From Akebia trifoliata (taxonomy: Eukaryota > Streptophyta > Magnoliopsida > Ranunculales > Lardizabalaceae), in assembly GCA_017979445.1 (NCBI GenBank), contig CM030715.1:7618187-7682186 (forward strand): a stretch of DNA of 64,000 nt. The letters run 5' to 3'. The notes under the pieces are model-generated. The model did not search any database. It was not told the DNA's origin and was given only the letters and a program-made list of their open reading frames with translations. Positions 34,621 to 46,169 of the stretch are shown here, one piece after another; positions within the stretch are counted from its first letter, which is position 1, and each line of letters begins with the position of its first letter. Made by a program: the position numbers and the translations under genes.

Positions 34621-35214
34621 TGAAAATTTGATTTCCATTTTGATTTAAATGGCCTGGTCCATCATGATTGTTGGATCGGTTGGACTGGGTCATTATTGTA
34701 AAAGAATGGATTTTTTATTGGGTCGGTGCACCCATTTTATTTTAAAGCAACATTTTTATCCTTGAGATCAATTATGCACTCGGATCATCATTCACATCAC
34801 TACATACATTCATCAATCACGAACTCCATTCAATAAACAACCCGGGAACACCCACGATAAGTTCGAGTCGTGACCTACTGGGAAGGTTTCTAGACTCTAA
34901 GCTTACTACGTGCAATGCATTTTCATCTAGCCACCCTTGCCCAAGCACACCTATATACCTTTCGATACGTGGTGACTTGGTTTGATATACCGTGTAGGTG
35001 ATAATCTAAAATCTCAATTCACTTCTCTGAAGCCAAAAAATAGCCAGTTTGATCTCCAGTTGAGAGGTGGCGCACAATGCTGAGCAAGGGCCCACTTAAA
35101 TACCTCTCGTCTAGAATAGACGTAGTCTATCCCCCTCGTACAGTAGGGTACAGCGGGGCAAGATCTGCTTAGGCACCGATTTTGACCAAGAAGTGCAATT
35201 GATGCACTTAGATT

Positions 35215-35550
35215 ATCTTTTATACCTACGGGTATGAGTCAAGGGTTGTAGCTTTCATAAATGGTTTGGCATCCCACGAGGGGACCGACCACGTACTAGT
35301 ACTACGTTGGCAATCGAGAGATGTGACTGTGTGGCTCACAATAGGTCAAAGGCTCAGGTCGCTCCAGCCTGGGGCATCATATATCTCTTTCAGAATCACC
35401 TGATCAGACGGTATTATGCTCCCAGTTTGATATACCCTAAGGTACGTGACTGGAGTTGTGGGTTTCATGAATGACGTCGCATCTCCGAAGAGACGGGCCA
35501 CGCACTAGTGCCACGTTGGCTATATGGGACGTGTAAGTGGGTAAAACAGT
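35215..35550. repeat. Diverged tandem duplication in the Ogre-like leader region
   Basis: Segments 35218-35335 and 35433-35548 share the order GAGTCAAGGGTTGTAG/GACTGGAGTTGTGGG, TTTCATAAATGG/TTTCATGAATG, CCACGTACTAGTACTACGTTGG/CCACGCACTAGTGCCACGTTGG. The period is about 215 bp. No coding capacity was recognised. Confidence 0.7.
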
Positions 35551-37568
35551 AAACGTGCTTGTGGTGTGTGCAAAACAGGGTGGGGTGTGCCCGGGGCTTT
35601 TTTCAAACAAATGGGCCCATGGGCCTGATCATACCACCATACATCGGATTATGTGAACATTCAATCAAGATCGACACCATTCAAATCATATGAATATTTA
35701 ATCAAGATCATCATCATTCCAATCACATGAACATTTAATCACGATCAACATTACGATCAATATCAAACGTGTATTTCAAGCAAGATTATGGCATGTTAGA
35801 AGGGTGATTAACATAAACTAATAATATGGTCCGATTTAAGATCTAAACATGCACATCACCTTCATACATCGATCATGGTAAATTAATCAATGGCATATGA
35901 TAATGAATTAGGTCCGATCATTACAATAAGCATAATCTTGTAATTTTATAGCCCAACCAAGGGTCATTTTGGGTAATCTAAAATATTTCGAGATTCCTGA
36001 AACATTGAGCCGCTAATAGGATAATGGTAGTTGAAGTGTGGGGCGATGCATCCTTTTTTTTTTTTTTTAAATTGATTTTTATTTTTTTCCAAACAAAACC
36101 CAAAACCTTTATTTAACCAATCGATTAAAAAAAATCAGAAAAACTTTTACCAAAAATAAACCAAAACAAAGCACAACCCAATTTTGGGTGATAATTGGGG
36201 TGCCAACCAATAAAAAACCAAAAAAAAGAAAAGTTTAAAATCTACCTCAAGGCTGCCCACAAATTGATTATTTTTTTTTATTTCTGATTTTGTTTTGAGA
36301 AAAAAAACAAAACAAGATGAAATTAAAAAAACGAACTTAATACAGAAAACTCTTCTTCACCGTTCAAAACCTCTTGACACATTCGATAGTTGCGACAATT
36401 TACAATCAGCGTAACCAATAATAAGGCCGAATCCGCGATCTCAAAGTTCTTTAAGAATTAATTTCGTTCAACCTTAGGACTGTTCCAAAGTCGTGGTTAC
36501 ATGCTTTTTTTTTAAATCATTGTCTACGATCCATTCACGCTAAAGGTTTTAGCAAAGAAGTAGCTAGTATCAGATCGAAAAAAAACAAATTTCTTCTGGT
36601 AGATCAGAACGAGGAGAGAGAAATGTCTCATAGCCCTATTGAAGAACATTTGGATTTTCCTTTCAAAAGATCGGAGTACCATAGAGAAAACTCAAGCAAA
36701 AACTCGAATGGAACCACTATGGCTAAAAAAAAAACGTTAAAACAGAAAAAAAAAATCTTCATTGACACAAGTTCTTCATTTTTTTGATTGGTATTTTAGC
36801 AACACAGCCTTGCAGATTTTTTTAAAAAACGTTGAAACCTAAGAATCCACCAAGGTTTCCTTCGGCAGAAACTCCCGAGTTCCTTTGATTGATCGAACAT
36901 TCCTGTAGACAATGGGGGTACGGCTGGAAATCGACTGGAATAGAATGTTCGATCGGGCTTGAGGGACTACATCGATTGATTTCTGATTAGAACCAGTCGG
37001 TTCTCGTTGGAGAAGACGAAGTTTGAATAAATCTGTGGAGAGTCCATCGACTTGGAGCTCCATGTTTAACCATCGAAGGAACATGGTAATTTTCTGAGAT
37101 CAGAAGTCGATCAAATGTCGATCGATCACAGCCGCGAACAATCACAGCCGATCGGCTTGGACCAGCGATATGAGGACGAAACAGAAAAAACGATTGAAAA
37201 TCCTTTAAATCGAATCGATTCTTTCAAACACTATACTTTGAATCAGGAGGAATCAACGATTTTCATCAAAATTAACGTCGATTGGGCTGAAATTTGAGCC
37301 GATATCATAGAGAGGAGTTTGCTCCCTGTTAAAGACGCTGAATCATCTTAGGAAGATGATGTGGGTAGAAAAGAAACCGAGTTTTCTTATAACACACCAC
37401 TCAAACCAGCAGTGTTAGTGAGGTGTGAAAAACGCAATAATGACACTTTAACCCAGACACCCCACCCAATAACCGATTTAAAACAAAAGATAGGTGCTGT
37501 TCACACCTACAGCACCCTTCTAAGAATCAAAATAGTAGAATTAACAGAAGCTAAAAATTCCTCTTCTC

Positions 37569-37572
<4 letters not shown>

Positions 37573-37606
<34 letters not shown>

Positions 37607-37610
37607 TTGC
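37573..37610. repeat. (ATT)n microsatellite
   Basis: About twelve TAT/ATT units inside the Ogre-like element. Confidence 0.9.
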
Positions 37611-38142
37611 TTTGCTTTTCTTCTCGCCATCAATGGACAACACTGTCCCTCTATCAAAGCAAGACAATCACAATAATAAATAAAAAATAAAAATAAATAA
37701 ATAAAAAAACCACCACACACCTATAGAAATAATCGAAATATTTTTTTTTTATTTTTTTTATTTAAAAAAAAAAAAACGTTTAAACATAACCAACGCGTGC
37801 CTCAAAAAAAGAAAAAAAATCGACGATCTCCCTACTTCAATCACCATTAATCCATTAATAACCTCAACCTTTTGGAATTTTGCATCATTTAGAATTACCG
37901 TAAACAACCTACAATTGGATATAAAATATAATAAATAATGCTTGATCGAATCACAACAATAATATGCCAAAATATCAAAGTCCAAACACATACGCAATAA
38001 TTGAACCGGAATAGCAACAAATTGATAAAATAACCAGCTAATCAAACTAAAAAAAATAAAAATAAATGAATGAATAAAAAACATTCTAGGCCACTCTTAA
38101 CAATGCTCCCATACTTGGGGTTTTTCAAGTTTGATCTTCAAT

Positions 38143-38162
38143 GTCCCCAATGGAGTCGCCAC
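38143..38162 (-). other. Ogre-like primer binding site
   Basis: On the minus strand GTGGCGACTCCATTGGGGAC follows the 5' LTR end directly. This PBS type is shared by Tat/Ogre elements of plants; the primer is probably an Arg tRNA. Confidence 0.85.
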
Positions 38163-39937
38163 TGAAAGCGCCCTCGATCCGCGGGGTGCGCGGATCCGCT
38201 TTTGACCCTTGAGGTTTGGGAGTCGCCACCTAGTTATTGTGGTCTAGGAACCAAACTGACTCTAAAATGGATAAAAAAGAACTAGTCTACTATAGAAATA
38301 TGAATCCGGGGATCATGTTACGGGGTTGGAAGGTGTTAGGCACCAACCCCGCCCGGCCAATGCCGGTTTCTACTTATCCCAATAGATCTACATTGCTAAT
38401 GATAAACCTAGATTAAAAAAAATAGAAAATAATTTACCTTTGATCTGCAAAAGTGTTATTCCCTCAGATCTGGTTAGAATGGCTCCTTGTATCGTATTCC
38501 TTACTTCGTTCTATCTCCGGATCTGATTCCTGATCTCCGAGGTAAGGTATCTCCTTCTGGATCTGAGTGCTTCAAATTTGTTGTGGATTTCTTGGATGTT
38601 TTTGAGAGATTTTTGGGTGTTTTTTAGGTTAAAATCGGAGTAGGGTGTTAGGGAGGAGTTGGGGCTCCAAAATTAGGGTTTTGGGGAGGTTGTGGAGGCT
38701 TATTCACCTACTTTTCCTAGGGTTTTTTTTTTGATACGAAAATAGGGTGTGGAGGCTCCTATTTATAAAGTTTTTAGAAGCATTAGGATTTGATTAGGGT
38801 TTCTTTGAGGGTTTCAATTAGGGTTTTGAGTTAGTCTTTAGGGTTTTAAGATTTTGACTTTAGTCTTATGAGATTGACTTGATTAGTTTTAGATTAGGGT
38901 TTGGATTTAGGATTTTGACCTTAGTCTTATGAGATTGACTTGATTAGTTTAGATTAGGGTTTTAATTTAGGGTTTTGACTTTAGTCTTATGAGATTGACT
39001 TTAATTTTGACTTCAGTCTCGCTTGATTGACTTTAATTTTGACTTCAGTCTCACTTGATTGACCTTGACTTCAGTCTTGCTTGATTTACTTTTATTTTGA
39101 CTTTGGTCTTATTTGATTGACTTTAATATCTTGACTTTAGTCTTGCTTGATTGATTTTAAATTTTTGGAGAACCCTTTTCTATTATATCTTTAATTGTTT
39201 GGACCCCCAAATGGAAGGGTCCTTAAAGAAATATCCCACGAACCCTCAACAATTTTGCCTGAGAGTCCAATTAATCGATTTTTTAGGTTCAACTTTTTAA
39301 ATTAATTTCATTAATGTTTCACTTTAATTATTTAATGTTTTATTTATTAATTTCGAAATTTTTAATTATGAAAATTGTGAAATTACCGTTTTGCCCTCGG
39401 AGAGGATTTTTTTTTTTTTTACGTTTTAAGTCGTTTTTCAATGTTCCAAGATGTTTTGGAATCAGTTTTTCGTAAGGAATTCAACGGGAATGTTGGTTTT
39501 TGTCATTTATGAAGTTTTTTGTATGAAATGATCGTGAACTTTATGAGGGGGGTATTTTCGTAATTTTGTCAAAATTTGTGAAAATTAGCGAAGTGGTTAC
39601 TTGGTTTCGATTTATTATTTTATGTGTTTGAGTGGGTTTTCCTAAGCGTAATGCAGGCTCTAGAGTTGTTTTGATGTTAGGGGTATTTTGTAATTTAGTG
39701 ATTTTTATCGTGAAACTTCTTTTTTATTTGCAAGATGATGATTTATATGTTCTGGGGTCGTATTTTCCTAGCGTAGCGTGGTTTCTAAGTTTTGTCAGTT
39801 CGAGATACCTCATTCGGATTTCTGAAACATATCTGGTAACAAAATAAAGCATTGGAATAGACATCCATCATTGGGAACCTTTGCGATCGGGTCGACGACT
39901 TGATTAATCAGGCGGATGCAAAAATGGGGTGTCTACA
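38163..39937 (-). repeat. Ogre-like 5' LTR (1775 bp)
   Basis: The pair of 28468-30232. Differences are about 20 substitutions and a similar number of 1-2 base indels, most of the latter in homopolymers. It ends at the TSD ATAAT (39938-39942). Confidence 0.95.
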
Positions 39938-39942
39938 ATAAT

Positions 39943-40139
39943 AAGATTAATCCACCTATATATAGATGATTACTTCCCAACTTTGGCTACAACTCTAAAA
40001 TAACATATTCCTATTTAACTCTAACCTAATTAGACTGTTGTTAAACTCTTAATAAACTTAGAATAATAACTTTCTAAAGTAATAGTAAATCAAATTAGAA
40101 ACTAACATAAACATGAAACTACTAAATAATATCCTAACA
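39943..40139 (-). repeat. Outer element 3' LTR, second part
   Basis: It continues the split LTR: AAGATTAATCCACCTA and AACTCTTAATAAACTTAG match the right LTR (40918-41010). It ends CCTAACA, next to the purine tract. Confidence 0.8.
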
Positions 40140-40153
40140 TCCCCTCCCCTTTC
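40140..40153 (-). other. Outer element polypurine tract
   Basis: On the minus strand GAAAGGGGAGGGGA directly precedes the 3' LTR start TGTTAGG. Confidence 0.75.
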
Positions 40154-40783
40154 GAAATGACTTGCCTTCATGGCGAAAAAATCTCGATAATAGTCTCGTC
40201 CTAAAGTGTATATGCACTATTCTCAATGGAAGGAATATCAACCTCCAAAAGAAGTATTTGGGAGTTCTTGTAACGGTAATCTAGTTTGAATTTTTTGTCA
40301 CAATTGAAAAATATACCATTGACTCATCAATCAACTTGCCTTGTTGGAGAAAGTCATTAAATAGGATGACTTCGCGCAAGTAATGATGTTGTATGCTCAA
40401 GAATTGTTGGTACAATAGAGCAAGAATAAGAGCTGGATGGTTGGAGTTCACTTGAGAAGTCAACTTTATCGTCGTCATAACTATCGCTTCATCTTGAAAT
40501 TTGGAAGTTCAAAAGCTTGTACAAGGGTGGTAGGTTTCGATTTTTTAACTCCTACCCGTAATTCATCACGTAAACCCTGATTTGGGTGTTCGTGTACCTC
40601 TAGTTGCGGCCTAGGAGCTATTAGTGCCAATTGCTCCAAACGTTCCTATATTTGCTCCAACATCCTCATCAACTTATTAATTCGAGTTTGGTTTAATGTC
40701 TCAAAATTTTTTTCAACTTGTTGGGTGAGGGATAGAATTTGAACTTATAGTTCCTTAACCATTGTGGTTAAAATCATGAAAGA
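40154..40783 (-). pseudogene. Residual internal region of the outer LTR element
   Basis: Only a short minus frame (40281-40478, with FLSIQHHYLREVILFNDFL) is open. I do not recognise the protein. After a stop, the last 60 bases before the purine tract read EDETIIEIFSP in one frame, which resembles the end of chromovirus-type Gypsy polyproteins. This is suggestive only. Confidence 0.4.
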
Positions 40784-40796
40784 TGCTATGATACCA
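40784..40796 (-). other. Outer element primer binding site
   Basis: On the minus strand TGGTATCATAGCA, two bases inside the 5' LTR end; it resembles the initiator Met tRNA PBS TGGTATCAGAGC with one change. Confidence 0.7.
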
Positions 40797-40798
40797 GA

Positions 40799-41089
40799 TG
40801 TTAGGGTTCTAAAATCAAGAAGAAAATGATTAAGAATAAAAATAGGGATTAAGAAAAAGATGAATAATTTATTGAGAGGAGGAAAACACAAATTTATTAT
40901 TATTATTATTTAAATAATAAGATCAATCCACCTACAAATAAATGATTACTGGGTTATGCCTATTTAATTCTAACCTAATTAGACTCTTACTAAACTCTTA
41001 ATAAACTTAGAATAACAACTTTATAAAATAATAAAAAATTGAATTAGAAGCTAATGTAAATGGAAAACTGTTAAATAAATATCATAACT
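40799..41089 (-). repeat. Outer element 5' LTR (291 bp)
   Basis: Starts TGTTAGGGTTCTAAAATC (plus); pairs with the split LTR at 28351-28467 plus 39943-40139. Divergence is clearly greater than between the inner LTRs, and it contains an ATT-rich tract at 40898-40914. Confidence 0.82.
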
Positions 41090-41479
41090 GACTTAACTTT
41101 AGATATGAGTCATGTTAGAGCATCTCCAATAGAGATGTTAAATTCTATATGTTAAAGGTGCCACGTATGTACCTTTTCCACATGTTAATCACTTTTTAAC
41201 AAGTGAATTTATTTAACAAGTTCACCAAGTTCAATGTACACACTAATACACACATTATTGTACATGTTACTACTTTGAAATGCTAAGTTTCAATGACTAT
41301 TTTTTTAAATACGTTATTACTTATTCTATAAATTGTCAATTTCATCTCCTTGCATTCATCTATCTTAAATTTTAAATAAAAAATGGCTTCATCATCTTGA
41401 TTTAATCTTATGATTGGGTTTAATTCTTTTACATCTTCGAGTTCTTCAAGCAATGATAACTCATCTTCTATGGATCAAG

Positions 41480-42560
41480 AAATGGTCACTCAAAATTATA
41501 AAAAATGAGTGCTAGAAAACTAATTCGTTGTCGGCTCAAATGGTAGCAACATTCTTACAATCAGTTGGGAATATATGATATATTAAGCGTAATCGAAAGG
41601 GAACCGATTTACAGATATGGAGAGATTATTTTATCAAAAATTGTACATATCCAATTGAATACTTTTGCCAAAGTTACTGAATGCAAAGAGAATTCTATTT
41701 TCATTTTTTGAAGGACGTTAAAGCGTATGACGAGCACGTCATCCAGAAGAAGGATTATTGTGATCGTTTGGGGTGCTCTTCCATATAGAAGATGATAGTT
41801 GCAATATGTATACTTGCCTAGGAATTATTGACGAATCATTTTGATGGGTGCCTAAAGATTGATGAGGGCACTACGATCCAGAGCTTGAAACACTTCTATG
41901 ATGTTATCAGCGCATGTATGAGGGACTGTACATGTGCTCATCGAATGAATAAGATGTTGCACGTTTGTTTCAAGAAAGGGATGAAAGAAGATTCTCATGT
42001 ATGCTTAGCTTTTTAGATTATGTGCATTGGGAATGGAAGAATTGTCCCATTAGATGGCATGACATACACAAATGCCATCATTATAAGCCTACCCTGATAT
42101 TGAACAGTTGCATAAAAAGATTTGTGGATTTGACATGCTTTCTTTGGTGTTTCAGGTTTCCACAATGATATGAATGCCATGGATCATTTCCTACTATTCG
42201 ACAATCTCATCTATGATAAAATTCTCCAGTTAATTATAAGGTAAGTGAACGTCAACTTACATTGGGATATTGCCTAACTGATGGTATATACCTTCAATGG
42301 GCAACTCTAATGCAAATCATAAAGCACCCAACAACGAGAAATGAGAGATTGTTTGCTAAAAAGGAAGAGGCTATTAGGAAGGACGTTGAACGTGCATTTG
42401 ACATTTTGTAGATCAGGTGGGGTATAACGCAATGACTGGTGCGTTATTGGAATAAATGTGACCTTTACGTCATAATGAAAATGTGCATTATACTACACAA
42501 CACGATCATTGAAGATGTGCACAACATCAATGTTGAAAGATGGATACGTCCGTTGAATAA
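41480..42560 (+). pseudogene. PIF/Harbinger transposase (DDE_Tnp_4 type), broken
   Basis: Fragments in three frames assemble into the plant Harbinger transposase. They are FDGCLKIDEGTTIQSLKHF, LFQERDERRFSCML-like text leading to DYVHWEWKNCPIRW, KPTLILNSC, NDMNAMDHFLLFDNL, LTDGIYLQWATLMQ, RLFAKKEEAIRKDVERAF and YVIMKMCIILHNTIIED. The conserved family words are 'D(C)MHWEWKNCP', 'NNDINVL', 'DGIYP.WATF', 'RKDVERAFG' and 'CIILHNMI(I/V)ED'. At least six stops or frameshifts interrupt it (for example a TAG within the FDIL-IRWGI region near 42409). The reading frame starts at about 41480 but no intact start can be chosen. Inactive. Confidence 0.9.
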
Positions 42561-43249
42561 GATTATCTTCCCTCCAAAATACAATTGAAACCTGACATTT
42601 TTGAAGGCACACATATCCTCTCATCTTAGTAGGATTCAGAATAGAGGGATAAATATGATGTTGAAGTTTGCTCTCATTGAACATTTGTGAAACCAGTTTG
42701 GTGATCAAGCTGTTTAAAATGTTGTTGTTCCATTTAGAGACTTATTTGATATTTCAATTTTATGTTGATTTTTTATGATTTTCCAATTATGTGTTGTTAT
42801 TGAAGAATGTACTTTCATTTAAGTAACCAAGAACTTTTTTTTCAAATTCAAATTCAAATTCCATTTATTGAATTAAAATACCACATTGCATATATTGAAT
42901 TAAAATACTACCTATTACATAAATTAGAATAAAATACTACCTAATACATTTATGAAATTAAAAATATTACTTATTACATATATTAATTAAAACTCCACTA
43001 CCATTTGAGCCATCTCCAAAGTTTCAGTGCATTTGTCTTCAAATTTCCTTTTGTTAAACAATAATCCAAGTTTTCCTTTCTTTAGTGAGAATCAAATTTG
43101 GATCGGTTATCATAATATCTTTCTCCAATCTCATTCATTCTTTTTTGTGTTTGGCCGCAATCTTCATTCACTCTTGTTCGAATCTTCATTCACTATTGTT
43201 CGTGTTTAGCTTTCAACCTCAGTTCTTTTTTTTTTTGTTTTGCTTGAAT

Positions 43250-44130
43250 TTTCAGTTGATCTCATTCATATGCCATAGTGATCTCTTTTCAACAATTTTC
43301 TTTTGGTCATTTATCCAGTTGCAAAACTTTTTAACGAATAAGTTTACAACATCTACATTTTTTTTATAGTATATTCTTTGCTTCTTTTTGTTTATGGGGT
43401 CATGATAACTCTTGAGATCCTTGACTGAATGGTGAATCATCATCGTCAAGGCTGACAGAGCATGCGACTGAAATCCAGTATTATTGTAGGAATAGAAGGA
43501 TTAGATGAATCTCCAGTTTCATCAATATCCACATTGATATTGTCTCTTTTCATTTATGCAATATTTTATTTTTTGTTAATGTTCTTTGATATAAGTAAAC
43601 CATTTTGAACAATAACCAATAACCATCGCACTTAAAATGATGCATCTTTGTTTCATAATATAGTTGTTTTATAGCCCTTATTACAAATAACAAATAATAA
43701 TTGAAATTAGTCGCATTTTAAATAAAATCATATGATAAAACTGTGTCAACTAATTAATTTACCTATCTTCAATATTGTAGCCACTTGATGGATACTTCTC
43801 TACTATGCGAATGTATCGAAAATATTTATTGAGGTAGAATTGAATGCTTGATCTGTGGTTCATCAAACCTGAGCTAATTCTATCTGTGAAATAACCTTGA
43901 CATAATTTTTCTCTTGTTTGATCTGTACCTGTGACAGCATTTTCTGAAACATGTAAACAAGTTTTACACAATGTTTCATCTTCGTCATTGTTCTAATTAA
44001 GATTAATTTTATTCTTTTGTGTTTGATTATTTTTCTTCTTTTAGGTTATGGGTGGTTATACATTATGAGTCTGCGAAGGTTGATGAGATGAGAATTATGA
44101 TTGATTAAAAAAAATTGAGATAAATTGAAC
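43250..44130 (-). pseudogene. PIF/Harbinger Myb/SANT-like ORF1, broken
   Basis: The minus frame 43759-43971, entered from NNDEDETLCKTCLHVSE, continues ENAVTGTDQTREKLCQGY and later NHRSSIQFYLNKYFRYI. It matches the SANT-like domain of Harbinger ORF1 and its plant relatives (pattern: EDE-LC-aWl-vSeD-vtGtdQt...FW...RS-qs...w--I). A second piece at 43252-43449 (KKFCNWINDQKKIVEKR) is charged and probably the C-terminal coiled region. Stops separate the pieces. It faces the transposase gene tail to tail. Confidence 0.75.
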
Positions 44131-44584
44131 ATATACTAAGAATCAAAATGTGAGGAGTGGTTTAAAGTCATTATATTGTTTGAAATAAGGGTTGAAGAAT
44201 GGAGGTGGATAAACCATAGTAAGAGAATGGTGAATGAAGAAATGGAAGAATAGAGGAATTTTGGAGAAAATTTGACGTATATATCAAATTTTATAATATA
44301 AGAAAGTTGGAAGAATTTATAGTGCACAGTGTATGGAAGCATAATGGTTAAATTTTTAATTGTTAATGTTTTATTTAAAATTTTAATTATTTAAATAGTC
44401 TAAATAACCATTGTATTTAAAAATTACAATTTAACAAACTAACGTGGCTAGCCAAATGACTAGCCATAGTTAACAAACAAGTTTATGTCTAACAGTCTTA
44501 ACACACACGGTAGTATATACGTTGGCTAAAATTTAGTGGACTGACATAACACACACGTTAACATGTACATTGCAGATTCTTTTA

Positions 44585-45390
44585 AAACCTAAGATTAGGG
44601 TATGAGTATTGGGTGATGGGATTTGGAAGGTGGTCGACAACAATGCCGCTAGACTAATGTCAATCTCTATTAGAGATCATTAACTAGTTTTGAGTCGATC
44701 AATTCGGTTCAAGTAGGTTTTGTCGCGTGACTACAAATTTGTTTCCAAATTATAAATAGGCTTTGTCACGTGACTCATGTGTCTGGTCTTGTTTTCCAGT
44801 AGGCTATGGTTTATTTGCAACTTATTATTGATTGTCTTGCACATGTATTGTATTAAACATAAGTTTCCGGAATATGATCAATACTATCGTATCAAACGTG
44901 CTCTTTAATATTCTTTAACCTTTCTCAAATCATTTGTCCAATAAGATGCATACATTAAATAGTAATATAATTCAAAACTTTATCATAAAAATAAAAATAA
45001 AATATCAGATAAAAACACGTACAATTCAAAGTGTGAAAATGCATTCAATTCAAAGCCGTATAATAAAATATTAAAAAAAATAATAAAAATCTTAATGTCA
45101 AAAATTAAATTCGAAGTTTAGAAATCGTCAATTTTTTTATGGCCAACAATGTAACTATTAAAATTTGGGGGGGGGGGGTCAAAAAATTGAGTTTTATGCT
45201 AAATTTGGCTTTGAGTTGCAAGCGTATTCATCTATTAAATAATCCTTATACAAAACAAGATGCTTGACATTAAAGGCAATAGAAGTTTGTGCTTGGTTCA
45301 ATAACCTTAGTTGATATGCATTTTTATTGATCTTGTTTACTATATCACCTGGACAAATCTTCTTATTTTGCATTTTGCTATGTATACTAA
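44585..45390. other. Intergenic, no gene recognised
   Basis: AT-rich. A G11 run lies at 45167-45177. The right end may include the C-terminal tail of the Gypsy integrase fragment that follows on the minus strand. Confidence 0.5.
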
Positions 45391-45990
45391 CTAAAAATCA
45401 ATATTCAAATTTTTTTTCACATAATCATCAACATTGGATACAAGTTTCTTACGATGGCTATCTACTTCAACTTTATAATTCACATAGCTACCTTCATTTG
45501 TTGACATATTTTTTATATCTCCTACATGCACTATGCATTCTCTTCAACGTTTATATTAACAATCTTCACATTTGGGATAGGAATTAGATTTTCAATGGAA
45601 TCAGGATTTTACCCATATACCACTTCAAAATGACTATATTGAGTTATATGATTTTTCAAGTAGATGTAGGAAAATTCACCAAATGGTAGAATTAAGTCCC
45701 AATCCCTTTGATTATCTCTAGATAAACACTGATGAAAATACCTAATCTCATATTATTAGTTTTCGTCTAAGAATAGAAGGAGGTGGTGAAGTCCAATTAT
45801 GTGCCAATCTTTTTCCACCGTGTTTGCCAAAAGTATACAATAAATTTAGAATCCTATCGAAAACAATAGGATAGGGTACATCATATAATCTATAAATATC
45901 CTTGAAGTACATAATTGTTATGTTTGTGGAATCTAATGATCTTTTGAATAGTAAAAAAAGTATCGTCTTGGAGAATCTCTCCACAACTAC
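45390..45990 (-). pseudogene. Isolated Gypsy integrase fragment (chromovirus-like)
   Basis: The minus frame 45748-45984 reads ITIMYFKDIYRLYDVPYPIVFDR and then LLYTFGKHGGKRLAHNWTS, matching the integrase core motif 'FKEIYRLHGVP.SIVSDRD..F...FW..L...LGT.L..S'. The second catalytic Asp (SDRD) is degraded to FDRI. Further along, with frameshifts, NYKVEVDSHRKKLVSNVDDYV matches the 'NAKYK...DSHRR...F.VGDYV' C-terminal region. No LTRs are attached, so it is an orphan fragment, unrelated in orientation to the plus-strand Gypsy element that follows. Confidence 0.75.
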
Positions 45991-46169
45991 TATGACAAAA
46001 TCAACTTATTGTTGTGAGGTAGAGAGCCTGACTACAAAGTCCACGCTAATTGTTATCAATGGTCTAGAAGAGATTGGTAGTGTGGCATATAGAGTCCAGT
46101 GTTGGTTGCACTCTCCTTGCACTAGCTAATGGTGTACATTATATCTTTTCATATGTCTTGTAATGTCCC

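Larger units (their letters stand above)
28468..39937 (-). mobile_element. Ty3/Gypsy Tat/Ogre-like element, non-autonomous derivative
   Basis: Two LTRs of about 1.77 kb are about 98-99% identical by eye and have TG...CA ends. They are flanked by the perfect TSD ATAAT (28463-28467, 39938-39942). In minus orientation the LTR begins TGTAGACACC, the PBS GTGGCGACTCC adjoins the 5' LTR, and the purine tract AAAGAGGGGCATC adjoins the 3' LTR. These three features together are typical of the Tat/Ogre group of plant Gypsy elements. Of 7.9 kb of internal DNA, only about 0.5-0.9 kb of integrase coding (about 32.5-33.4 kb) is recognisable. No gag, protease or reverse transcriptase was found, so the element must have depended on an autonomous relative. 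Confidence 0.88.
28351..41089 (-). mobile_element. Small deleted LTR element hosting a nested retrotransposon
   Basis: Two related LTRs bracket this region. The left one is split by the inner 11.5 kb element into 28351-28467 and 39943-40139; the right one is 40799-41089. Without the insertion the element would be about 1.3 kb, with only 0.66 kb of internal DNA (40140-40798). In minus orientation, a PBS (40784-40796) follows the 5' LTR and a purine tract (40140-40153) precedes the 3' LTR. Possible TSDs GGTTT / GACTT match poorly. It is a non-autonomous or heavily deleted element. Confidence 0.8.
41118..44581. mobile_element. PIF/Harbinger transposon, two-gene, decayed (3464 bp)
   Basis: The left end GAGCATCTCCAATAGAGATG and the reverse complement of the right end AAGAATCTGCAATGTACATG are inverted repeats (18 of 24 matching, including ATGTTAA). 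The element is flanked by the 3 bp TSD TTA (41115-41117, 44582-44584). Inside are a DDE transposase pseudogene on plus and a Myb/SANT-like second gene on minus, arranged convergently. TTA/TAA TSDs, GAGCATCTCCAA-type ends and these two genes are the hallmarks of plant PIF/Harbinger elements. Confidence 0.88.

Noticed and set aside
46165..46169. GTCCC / ATCCC as a perfect TSD of the plus-strand Gypsy element
   Set aside because: Only 4 of 5 bases match, so it is reported as a decayed TSD and the borders rest mainly on LTR ends, PBS and purine tract.
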